DNA of 64,000 bases. Source: Blastococcus sp. URHD0036 (GTDB taxonomy: Bacteria > Actinomycetota > Actinomycetes > Mycobacteriales > Geodermatophilaceae). The position numbers were made by a program, and so were the translations under genes. Shown here one piece after another: positions 55,144 to 62,934 of this stretch (within the stretch, counting starts at the first letter, position 1; every line of letters starts with the position of its first letter). Under the pieces are notes generated by a model, which worked only from the letters and a program-made list of their open reading frames with translations, ran no database searches and was not told the DNA's origin. The stretch lies in the NCBI RefSeq assembly GCF_000701365.1, contig NZ_JNIK01000004.1, forward strand, positions 124,001 to 188,000, in the 5' to 3' direction.

Positions 55144-56598
55144 TCAGTACGCACCCTCGCCCCGGATCACCGCGCGGAGCGTCTTGCCCAGGATCATGAG
55201 GTCGTACGTCAACGACCAGTTCTCCACGTACCGGATGTCCATGCGCACGGAGTCGTCCCACGAGAGGTTCGACCGGCCGCTGACCTGCCAGAGCCCCGTG
55301 AGCCCCGGCTTCACCAGGAACCGGCGCCGCATGTCCGGGCCATAGCGCGCGACCTCGGACAGCAGCGGCGGACGCGGCCCGACGAGGGACATCTGGCCGC
55401 TCAGGACGTTCACCAACTGCGGCAGCTCGTCGAGCGAGTGCTTGCGCAGGAACCGGCCGACCGACGTCACCCGCGGATCCCGACGCAACTTGAAGAGGAC
55501 GCCGTTCCCATCATCGCTGACGGCCATGGTCATGCTCTCGGCGTCGGCCATCATGGTGCGGAACTTGATCATCCCGAACACCTCACCGTCCCGGCCCACG
55601 CGCTGCTGACGGAAGAGCACCGGGCCCGGACTCGTGAGCTTGACGGCGCTCGCGATGGCGAAAAGGGCAGGGAGGAGCACGAGCAGACCGAGCAGCGCGG
55701 CGCTGCGGTCGAACGTCTCCTTGAGCAGGCGTCGGACTCCGCGGAGCTCGGGCCGCTCGACGTGCAGCAGCGGCAGGCCGCAGGACGGGCGGATGCGCAC
55801 GCGCGGTCCGGCGAGTTCCGTCACCGCCGGGGCGAGGAGCAGCTCCGCCCGGGTGGTCTCCAGATCCCACCCGAGCTGGCGCAGTGCGCCGCCGTCCAGT
55901 TCGGGTGTCGGCAGGACGGCGACCGTGTCGACCTCGTACAGCTCGACGACCTTGAGGACGTCCGCTAGCTCGCCGAGCACCGGAAGGCCGTCGAACGCCT
56001 CCTCACCGGTCGACGGCAGGCAGCACCCCACGACCCGATAGCCATGGTGGGTCTCCCGCCGCAACTGGTCGTGCAGGGCGACGATCCCGCGCTGGTGTCC
56101 CACGAGCAGGGTGGTCTGCAGTGCGCGGCCCAGGGCGCGCTGCCGGTGCAACAACTTCCGCTCCCCGTACCGGTGGACCAGGGTCAACACGCACGTCAGC
56201 GGCAGCGTGATGACGACGAAGCCACGGGCGACCTCGAGTCGCAGTCCCCACGAGACGGTGCCGATGGCGGCCAGGAGCATCGCGGTGGCGAAGAAGACGC
56301 GACGGAACTCCTCGGCGCCGTCCCAGAGGAAACGCTGCTCATAGCTGCGGGCCAGCGACATCGCGGTGACCCAGGTCAGAGGTATGAGGAGGGCCAGGCT
56401 CGGCATCGTGGCCGCGTTCGCGGCCGGGACCGGGCCGAGCCCCATGGTCAGGACGGCGACGACGAGCGCGCACGCGAAGTCCCCGACCACGAGTCGGCGC
56501 ACGTAGGCGGTGCGCCATGCGCGGCGGGCGACCGTCCCGGCGCCGCGCACCTGCGCGGGGGAGACGAGCGGTTTTGAATGGATCTTGACCGGCCTCAT
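55144..56598 (-). CDS. undecaprenyl-phosphate sugar-1-phosphate transferase (second)
   Basis: A 484-residue paralogue of the transferase at 48.5 kb with the same layout: four N-terminal helices, the TTLLVGHQRG and VVGCCLPS middle domain, and the catalytic part with FRQQRVGRDGE, MIKFRTMM, DELPQLVNVLSGQMSLVGPR and [17 protein letters not shown] 56598 gives the N-terminus MRPVKIHSKPL with GGGAC upstream. It converges on galE with 18 bases between stops. It may start a different repeat unit or respond to other conditions. Confidence 0.92.
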   Translation of the reverse strand: MRPVKIHSKPLVSPAQVRGAGTVARRAWRTAYVRRLVVGDFACALVVAVLTMGLGPVPAANAATMPSLALLIPLTWVTAMSLARSYEQRFLWDGAEEFRRVFFATAMLLAAIGTVSWGLRLEVARGFVVITLPLTCVLTLVHRYGERKLLHRQRALGRALQTTLLVGHQRGIVALHDQLRRETHHGYRVVGCCLPSTGEEAFDGLPVLGELADVLKVVELYEVDTVAVLPTPELDGGALRQLGWDLETTRAELLLAPAVTELAGPRVRIRPSCGLPLLHVERPELRGVRRLLKETFDRSAALLGLLVLLPALFAIASAVKLTSPGPVLFRQQRVGRDGEVFGMIKFRTMMADAESMTMAVSDDGNGVLFKLRRDPRVTSVGRFLRKHSLDELPQLVNVLSGQMSLVGPRPPLLSEVARYGPDMRRRFLVKPGLTGLWQVSGRSNLSWDDSVRMDIRYVENWSLTYDLMILGKTLRAVIRGEGAY

Positions 56599-56719
56599 GG
56601 GAGTCCCTCTGCTGAGACTGCGCGGTGGGTGAGAGGCGACTGCGGCGAGCGGCAGTCGAGGGGTGCGGCGCCCGCTCACACGGGACGCCCGAGAGCGTGA
56701 TCGGGGGCGAACCCTCGGC

Positions 56720-58651
56720 TCAGTCGGGCAGTGAGTCCGGCTCGCCGGCGCGGTCGGTGACGCGCTCGGCGGCGCGTTCCATCCGGCGCACCGCCGCCTT
56801 CGCGGCGGCGACGGCCGGCTGCGTGACCATCACGGCAGGGAGCGGCGTGCTCGTGGTCGCCTGGCTGCCACCTGCAGAGACGCCGGCGCCACCGCTCGGC
56901 GGGCAGGGCCCCGCCGGCGCGGGCGCCGGCAGGGGAGCCGGGGTCGGGGTGGGGGTCGGGAGGAACGGACCGACGGGGGTCGCCCCCGTGCCTGGTGCCG
57001 CGGTGCCGGCCTCGCGGTCAGAGGTCGCCGAGCTGACCGGGATCTCGCCGATCGCCGCCGTCCGCGCGTTCTCGGCCGAGGCGGCGCAGGGCGCGACCTG
57101 CGGGTGGGGGACGTCCCCGAGTCGGGAGGCCTCGCCAGATCCGAGCTCGGCGACGGGCTCGGTCCCGGCGGTCGTTGGCAGCGTCACGTCGCTCGCCGCC
57201 GTCGTGGCCGGCAGCGGCTCCACGGTCTCCTCGACCACCGACTCGGTGGCGGTCGCCCGTGGAGCCGGCTCGGCTGCCTCTCGCGGTGTCGGCTGAGGTG
57301 TGGGCTCGTCCTGCGAAGGTAGGGCCAGCGGAGGCAGGAGCTGGAGTGCCGCGGTGACCGCCGGTTGCGGGGTCGGCTGGAGCGGAGCCGCGGGGGCCGG
57401 CTGAGGTGCCGGCTCGGCTTCCGCTCGCGGTAGCGGCTGGGATGCGGGCTCGGGCTGCGGCAGGAAGGCCGGAAGGGCCAGGGGCAGGAGTTCGAGTGCC
57501 GCGGGGTGGGGCGGGTGCGGGGCCGGCTCGACGGGAGCCGCTGGAGCTGGTTGCGGGGTCGGCTGGAGCGGAGCAGCGGGGGCCGGCTGAGGTGCTGGCT
57601 CGGCTTCCACTCGCGGTAGCGGCTGGGATGCGGGCTCGGGCTGCGGCAGGAAGGCCGGAAGGGCCAGGGGCAGGAGTTCGAGTGCCGGGGGGTGGGGCGG
57701 CTGCGGGGCCGGCTCGACGGGAGCCGCTGGAGCTGGTTGCGGAGTGGCGGCGGGCGGAGCCGGCGGGGTTGGTTCGGGCAGGAGCAGGAGCGCCGCGGGG
57801 GCCGCCGGTCGTGGGGCCGGCTCGGGCGGAACCCCAGGAGCCGGCTGCGGGCCAGGATCCGCCACCACAGCGGGGGTCGGCGGGGCGGGGCGGTCAGCGG
57901 GAACGGGGGGTGCCGGGGAGGTGGGTTCGGCAGCAAGATCCAGCACCGCGGGCACGGGCGGGTGCTCGGCCGGCACGGGTAGAGCCGCTGGGACTGGTTG
58001 CGGGGTGGGAGCAGCCGGCGGAGTGGGGGCGGGGGGGACCTCGGGTGCCGCGGGAACCGCCGGCCGCGGGGCTGGGGTCGCTGGAGTGGCTGGGGCCGGC
58101 TGCCCAAGATCCGCCACCACGGGAGGCGTCGGCAGGGGTGGGCGGTCAGCGGGGGCCGGGAACCCGGGAGCATCCGGCGGCGGATCGGGAGTCTGCGGGG
58201 GGATCGCTCCCGACGACGGCGCCTCGGGCCCCGGTGAGGGCTGGCCCACGGTGGGCGACGCCGCTGGGACGACAGGCGCCTCGGACGTCGTCCGCGGCGG
58301 CGTCGGGTCCGGTACCAGGGTCTCCGCTGCTCCCGGCATTCCGCTCGCGGACGGCTCGCCCGACGAGGGCTCGGCGGGCTGCGGGGGGAGGGCGACAGAT
58401 GCGTCGTCCGTGACCGGCGGCAGTCCGAGAGCCGTGCTGTCCACCCCCGCGGCACCTGTCGAGCTCACGTCCATCGCGGATGTCGGGCCGTCCACGTCCG
58501 CGCGAGCCCGATCCATGACGTCGGCGAGCAGCAACCACCCCACGACTGCGAGGAGGAGCGTGAGCAGCACGCGTCGAACGAGGGTGCCGACGAGGACGGG
58601 GAGGCGGCTCGCGGGGATGGCGCGCACCCCCTCTCGACTGCCGCACTCCAC
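56720..58651 (-). CDS. secreted or membrane-anchored Pro/Ala-rich protein with internal repeats
   Basis: A 643-residue low-complexity protein. One hydrophobic segment (residues about 28-44, VLLTLLLAVVGWLLLADV) acts as signal or anchor. The rest is dominated by Pro, Ala and Glu-Pro pairs (PEPAPQP, PAAPVEP, LLPLALPAFLPQPEP). Near the C-terminus are a Cys pair region and a basic helix (VRRMERAAERVTDRAGE). Such extended regions can span the cell wall. The middle is built from 62-residue repeats. Function unknown. Confidence 0.7.
   Translation of the reverse strand: MECGSREGVRAIPASRLPVLVGTLVRRVLLTLLLAVVGWLLLADVMDRARADVDGPTSAMDVSSTGAAGVDSTALGLPPVTDDASVALPPQPAEPSSGEPSASGMPGAAETLVPDPTPPRTTSEAPVVPAASPTVGQPSPGPEAPSSGAIPPQTPDPPPDAPGFPAPADRPPLPTPPVVADLGQPAPATPATPAPRPAVPAAPEVPPAPTPPAAPTPQPVPAALPVPAEHPPVPAVLDLAAEPTSPAPPVPADRPAPPTPAVVADPGPQPAPGVPPEPAPRPAAPAALLLLPEPTPPAPPAATPQPAPAAPVEPAPQPPHPPALELLPLALPAFLPQPEPASQPLPRVEAEPAPQPAPAAPLQPTPQPAPAAPVEPAPHPPHPAALELLPLALPAFLPQPEPASQPLPRAEAEPAPQPAPAAPLQPTPQPAVTAALQLLPPLALPSQDEPTPQPTPREAAEPAPRATATESVVEETVEPLPATTAASDVTLPTTAGTEPVAELGSGEASRLGDVPHPQVAPCAASAENARTAAIGEIPVSSATSDREAGTAAPGTGATPVGPFLPTPTPTPAPLPAPAPAGPCPPSGGAGVSAGGSQATTSTPLPAVMVTQPAVAAAKAAVRRMERAAERVTDRAGEPDSLPD
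57363..57734. repeat. two direct copies of a 186-base repeat inside the Pro-rich gene
   Basis: Bases 57363-57548 and 57549-57734 are nearly identical, and the same opening bases recur at 57735. The unit is 186 bases (62 codons, frame-preserving), encoding a block with LELLPLALPAF and PEPASQPLPR. The few differences between copies suggest recent duplication; copy number may vary between strains. Confidence 0.85.
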
Positions 58652-59168
58652 CGATGGAGTGCCGTGGGAGGCCCGACCTTCACACGTGATGACTCAGCGT
58701 CAACTGCTTCCCGGCGCGCGGCCTGGACATATACGGCGCCAGTCCGGCGGGGGCTCACTCTGAGTGAGGTCGGGCGCCGAAGTCTGTGAAAACGCCAGCA
58801 CCTCGACCCGAAGGCCGGCGTGCATCGGGCGAGGGCCGCGTGGCCACCACAGGGCGGCTCGGCCAGGCGCGATATCACCGTCGGACCGATCTGATGCGGT
58901 CGCTCTCGTCTCGAAACGCGTGCGATCGACCCCATCCTCCCCACTCGTCACAGCAGCCCCGTCAGACCCCCCCATTGCTCACGGCCGGTGTGCACCGTGG
59001 TTCGCTGAGTGACGAAAGCCGGCCACCTCGCGAGGGGCCATCACCCGAGGCCCTGCCCGAACGACGGGGCCGTCGACCACTTGTACCTGACCGTGGAGTC
59101 GGGGTGCGTGTCAGGACCGCGCCGACCACCTGCTGGGCGTCATCCCGCCCCAGAACCCGAGGAACACG
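58652..59168. other. intergenic region, 517 bases
   Basis: Divergent promoter region between the Pro-rich protein gene and the secreted protein gene. The only structure noted is an interrupted palindrome CTCACTC-T-GAGTGAG at 58754-58768. No gene supported; several short frames here look like chance. Confidence 0.5.
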
Positions 59169-60890
59169 ATGACTTCCCATGCCGCTCCCAGGAATCGGCG
59201 GCCCCGCACGCGGGCCCGACGACTCCTCCAGATCCTCGCGATCGTGACCGCAGCGCTGTTGGTCCCGATCGCGGCGGTGGCTGCGACGTCCTCCGCCCGC
59301 AGCGGCTCGTCCTCGAGCGGGACGAACCTGTCGCCCAACCCCGTCCTGGCGTCCGACCTGCGCGGGTTCTCCATCCAGGAGGGAGCCGGCGACCTCCGTC
59401 GCGTCGCTGTCACCGACCACGTCGCGGCCTCCTGGGCCGCCCGGGTCACCTCGTCCGGACCGACCACGCGGGTCCGGGAACCGAACGTGGGTGTCCGCCC
59501 CGGTGAGACCTGGACCTTCGCCTCCGACGTCCGGGCCAGGGCCGGGGCGAGGGCCCAGATCACCGTGTCGTGGTTCGGCCGTGACGGGGCCTTCCTGTCG
59601 TGGACGGGCGGGACTGCTCGAGCGGTGAACGACTCGGCCTGGACCCGGGTCCAGGCCACGCTCCCCGTCCCCACCGGCGCGGTGACCGCACAGACGGTCG
59701 TGAACGTCCTGGGCACGGCGAGGTCCGCGACGGTCCGGGTGACCCAGCACGACGTGCGGGCTCCTGCGGCGGTCTCCACCTCGAGCCCCCCGCCCGCCGC
59801 AGGGACGACGACCCCCTCGACGAGCACCACCACGCAGACCTCGACCCCGCCGTCCTCCACCGCTCCGACGTCCCGGCCCGCGCCGTCTTCATCGGCGACG
59901 CAGAGCGCCGGCACGTCGACGTCCACCCCGCCGTCCAGCTCGACGTCCACGCCGCCGTCCACCTCGACGTCCACCTCGAGACCGCCCGCGACGTCCACCC
60001 CGCCGCCCGCGACGTCCACCCCGCCGCCCGCGGCGGGAACGGTGACGAACCTGCCCGCGCAAGCCGGCGGAGTCTTCTACGGGGGTGGCTCGGGTGCCAC
60101 GGCCTACGCGCACCCGGGAGGGCTCGTGGTGGCGGGCCGGGACAACTACCAGGACCCGGCGTTCGAGCAGGTCTCGGCCGGCGGCGGCAGTGTGCTGATC
60201 TACCTCGACGCGCTGATCGACAACGACTATGGCCGCTACCACGACATGTTGATCAACGCGTCGGCCTGTGGTCCTGCGACGTCGCGTTGGCCGGGCAACT
60301 ACCAGGCCAACGAGTGGGGGTTCCTCAACGACTTCCGCGTCGGATCGGTGTTGCAGAGCAAGTTCCGGTGCGTGCTCGAGGCGATGGTCGCGGAGAACCC
60401 GCACATGGCCGGCTTCTTCGCCGATGACCTCGGCTCACGGTCGTGGTACCCGGGCGTGAACTGGTCGACCTTCCCGGACAGGGCCGCGTACCGCGCCGGC
60501 GCGATCGCACTGACCCAGACGCTGCGATCGGTGGCCGACGCGCACGGTCTGGTCGTCCTCGTGAACGGCACCTGGTCGGCGAACGACGGCGGCGGGTACC
60601 CCGACGCCGCGCAGTCGGGCAACGCCCTGGCCGACGGCGGCTTCGTCGAGCACCACGACGGCCAGATCGGGTACTTCGGCCCGTACGGCTGCTCGTCCCA
60701 GTGGGCCGCACAGTCCCCGATCACGCGTGGCCGGGCGATCAACTTCGCGGTCACCAACACCTCCGCCGGCCGGACGGAGTACGTGAACTCGGGCTGCTAC
60801 GCCTACGTCAACCAGCAGTCCGACTACAGCGGAGTGGCTCCCTGGGGCAGCTTCCATCCCACCGGACTGCCCTCCCGGGTCGCCTCCTGA
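59169..60890 (+). CDS. secreted modular protein: carbohydrate-binding-like module, Ser/Thr linker and unrecognised C-terminal domain
   Basis: A 573-residue exported protein. The signal peptide has a long Arg-rich n-region and the helix ILAIVTAALLVPIAAVAA. Residues about 50-195 look like a CBM-type beta sandwich (LSPNPVLASDLRGFSIQEG, GETWTFASDVRARAG, ITVSWFGRDGAFL). Residues 200-300 are a Ser/Thr/Pro linker. Residues about 305-573 form a domain with the blocks GGSVLIYLDALIDNDYGRYH, AGFFADDLGSRSWYPG, VLVNGTWSANDGGGYPD, GGFVEHH and CYAYVNQQSDY. The alternating strands and acidic DD suggest a TIM-barrel glycoside hydrolase-like fold, not assignable to a family. It likely acts on the exported polysaccharide. 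Confidence 0.8.
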   Translation: MTSHAAPRNRRPRTRARRLLQILAIVTAALLVPIAAVAATSSARSGSSSSGTNLSPNPVLASDLRGFSIQEGAGDLRRVAVTDHVAASWAARVTSSGPTTRVREPNVGVRPGETWTFASDVRARAGARAQITVSWFGRDGAFLSWTGGTARAVNDSAWTRVQATLPVPTGAVTAQTVVNVLGTARSATVRVTQHDVRAPAAVSTSSPPPAAGTTTPSTSTTTQTSTPPSSTAPTSRPAPSSSATQSAGTSTSTPPSSSTSTPPSTSTSTSRPPATSTPPPATSTPPPAAGTVTNLPAQAGGVFYGGGSGATAYAHPGGLVVAGRDNYQDPAFEQVSAGGGSVLIYLDALIDNDYGRYHDMLINASACGPATSRWPGNYQANEWGFLNDFRVGSVLQSKFRCVLEAMVAENPHMAGFFADDLGSRSWYPGVNWSTFPDRAAYRAGAIALTQTLRSVADAHGLVVLVNGTWSANDGGGYPDAAQSGNALADGGFVEHHDGQIGYFGPYGCSSQWAAQSPITRGRAINFAVTNTSAGRTEYVNSGCYAYVNQQSDYSGVAPWGSFHPTGLPSRVAS

Positions 60891-60903
60891 CGACCCCGGG
60901 TGC

Positions 60904-60946
60904 CGCGCTGCTGCCGCCGGACCACACGTCCGGCGGCAGCAGCGCG
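60904..60946 (+). terminator. strong hairpin terminator
   Basis: A perfect 18-bp stem (arms 60904-60921 and 60929-60946) with a 7-base loop begins 14 bases after the stop codon and is followed by TTCT. It is one of the longest perfect stems in the window and separates the two paralogous secreted-protein genes. Confidence 0.8.
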
Positions 60947-61076
60947 TTCTCGGTCGCTCGTACCGGCCCACCGCTCCGTACGATCGAGGCACAGCCGTGC
61001 ATCCATGGCGTCGTGCACGCGGCAGGTCGGGACGCACTGGTCCCGCTGCCGTGGCGGCCGAGCAGGAGGAGCGACC

Positions 61077-62075
61077 ATGGTCGCCGACCGAGGGCGCCGA
61101 CCCGGCTTCGCGCTGCAGCTCGGCCGGGCGACGTGCGCGGCGGTGTGCGCTGCGGTGCTGGCCCTGACCGCCTGCGGGAGCGGCCCGGCCTCCGGCGGGC
61201 CGCCTCCGACGTCCGCCCTGACGATGGTCCGGAACTCGCCCGCGCAGCCGGCCGCACTCTTCTACGAATCTGCGCCGGGTGCGACCGCGTACGCGCACCC
61301 CGGGGGCCTCGTGGTGGCCGGCCGCGACAACTACCGGGCACGCGAGTTCAGGGACGTCTCATCCGCGGGCGGCAGCGTGCTCATCTACCTCGACGCGGTC
61401 ATCGACGACGCGCACGGCCGCTACCACGACATGTTGATCAACGCGTCTGCCTGTGGTCCTGCCACGTCACGCTGGCCGGGGGACTACCGGGCCAACTCGA
61501 ACGGGTTCCTCAACGACTTCCGGGTCGGATCGGTGCTGCAGAGCAAGTTCCGGTGCGTGCTGGAGGCGATGGTGGCGGAGAACCCGCACATGGCCGGCTT
61601 TTTCGCCGATGACCTGGGGTCGCGGTCGTGGTACCCGGGCTTCGACTGGCAGACCTTCCCGGACAAGGCGGACTACCGGGCCGGTGCCATCGCACTGAGT
61701 CAGACGCTCCGCTCGGTGGCCGACGCCCACGGTCTGGTCTTCCTGGTCAACGGCACCTGGTCGGCGAACGACGGTGGCGGTTACCCCGACGTCGCGCAGT
61801 CGGGCAACGCGCTCGCCGACGGTGGATTCGTCGAGCACCATGACGGCGAGATCGACTACTTCGGGCCTTACGGTTGCTCGCCGCAATGGGCCGCGGAGTC
61901 CCCGGTCACCCGTGGCCGGGCGATCAACTTCGCGGTGACCGACACGGCGGCGGGGCTGAGTGAGTACGTCGACTCCGGCTGCTACGCCTACGTCAACCAG
62001 CAGTCCGACTACGACGGCGCCGCGCCGTGGGGGGAGTTCCACCCCGCCGGACTGCCATCCCGCGTCGCTTCCTGA
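61077..62075 (+). CDS. lipoprotein paralogue of the preceding C-terminal domain
   Basis: A 332-residue protein with a lipoprotein signal (VLALTACGSG). From about residue 60 to the end it aligns almost without gaps with the C-terminal domain of the gene before it, including GRYHDMLINASACGPATSRW, FADDLGSRSWYPG, NGTWSANDGGGYPD and the identical ending GLPSRVAS. It lacks the CBM and linker. ATG 61077 has a good ribosome site (AGGAGGAG). The two may work as a soluble and a membrane-bound form of the same activity. Confidence 0.82.
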   Translation: MVADRGRRPGFALQLGRATCAAVCAAVLALTACGSGPASGGPPPTSALTMVRNSPAQPAALFYESAPGATAYAHPGGLVVAGRDNYRAREFRDVSSAGGSVLIYLDAVIDDAHGRYHDMLINASACGPATSRWPGDYRANSNGFLNDFRVGSVLQSKFRCVLEAMVAENPHMAGFFADDLGSRSWYPGFDWQTFPDKADYRAGAIALSQTLRSVADAHGLVFLVNGTWSANDGGGYPDVAQSGNALADGGFVEHHDGEIDYFGPYGCSPQWAAESPVTRGRAINFAVTDTAAGLSEYVDSGCYAYVNQQSDYDGAAPWGEFHPAGLPSRVAS

Positions 62076-62833
62076 CTCCGCCGTCCGGCCATGTACACGG
62101 CTGGGAACAGCAGCCGAGCGACACGCAACTGGACCATCCCGTCGATCAGGCGCCGTCTCGAGGAGTAGAGCGCCGAGTAGTAGGCGTGAGCGACATCGGT
62201 GACGGGTCCGATCGTCGCGCAGAGCCGCATGAGCTCCCCAGCGGTGAACCCGGCATGCGCCCCGGCCTCGTTCGACCAGCGACCGGCTGCCCGGGCGCGC
62301 AGATCGGCGACGTTCCACCGGATCCGATCACGGACCGGCGCGTCACTGTTGATGTAGCCGACGAGTCGTGACTTGTTCGGCGTGCCGATGACGAACGCCC
62401 CGCCCGGAGCGAGCACCCGGTGGATCTCGCGCACCGCCTGGCGCGGATCGCTGATGTGCTCGAGCGCGTGGAACGAGTAGACCAGGTCGAACGACCCGTC
62501 GGCGAAGTCGAGGTGCTGCGCGTCCATCACCTGCAGACGCGCGGGGGCGGAGTCGGCCTCGACGAAGTCGTCCTCGATGTCCACGCCGATCGTCTCCGCA
62601 CCGAAGTGCCGGGCGAGCACGCCGGCCTCTCTGCCGTCGCCGCAGCCGACCACCAGCGCGCGGGACGGATGGCCGAGCCGCTCGATGATGCTGATGACGG
62701 CGGCCGTCTTGGCGTCGGTCCTGCTCATGTCGTTCGCCACGGCGCCAGCTTGCAGGACAGGGCCCGCGCAGAGAGCCTCCAGCTGCGTGCCCGGCATCGG
62801 CGTGACGACGAAGGCCCTCAGCGAGTCGATCAC
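62009..62833 (-). CDS. SAM-dependent methyltransferase
   Basis: A 274-residue class I methyltransferase: ALVVGCGDGREAGVLA (SAM loop), TIGVDIEDDFVEA, VMDAQHLDFADGSFDLVYSFHALEHI, and HRVLAPGGAFVIGTPN. Residues about 200-250 may form a substrate cap. The GTG at 62833 is the longest start; an ATG at 62728 (MSRTDAKTAA) is possible. Its 3' end overlaps the convergent lipoprotein gene by 67 bases. Probable substrate is a sugar or lipid intermediate. Confidence 0.78.
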   Translation of the reverse strand: MIDSLRAFVVTPMPGTQLEALCAGPVLQAGAVANDMSRTDAKTAAVISIIERLGHPSRALVVGCGDGREAGVLARHFGAETIGVDIEDDFVEADSAPARLQVMDAQHLDFADGSFDLVYSFHALEHISDPRQAVREIHRVLAPGGAFVIGTPNKSRLVGYINSDAPVRDRIRWNVADLRARAAGRWSNEAGAHAGFTAGELMRLCATIGPVTDVAHAYYSALYSSRRRLIDGMVQLRVARLLFPAVYMAGRRSQEATRDGSPAGWNSPHGAAPS

Positions 62834-62934
62834 AACCTATCGTGACGGCGGCTGTCGCCCTCCGCTCCGGCGCAGGACGGCCAGCGGTCGGCCATCGGCG
62901 GATCTGGCGGCTCAACCGGCGAGGGAGTTGCGTA

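Noticed and set aside
57363-57748. CRISPR-like array
   Set aside because: The repeats are 186-base, adjacent without spacers, and in frame within a Pro-rich coding sequence.
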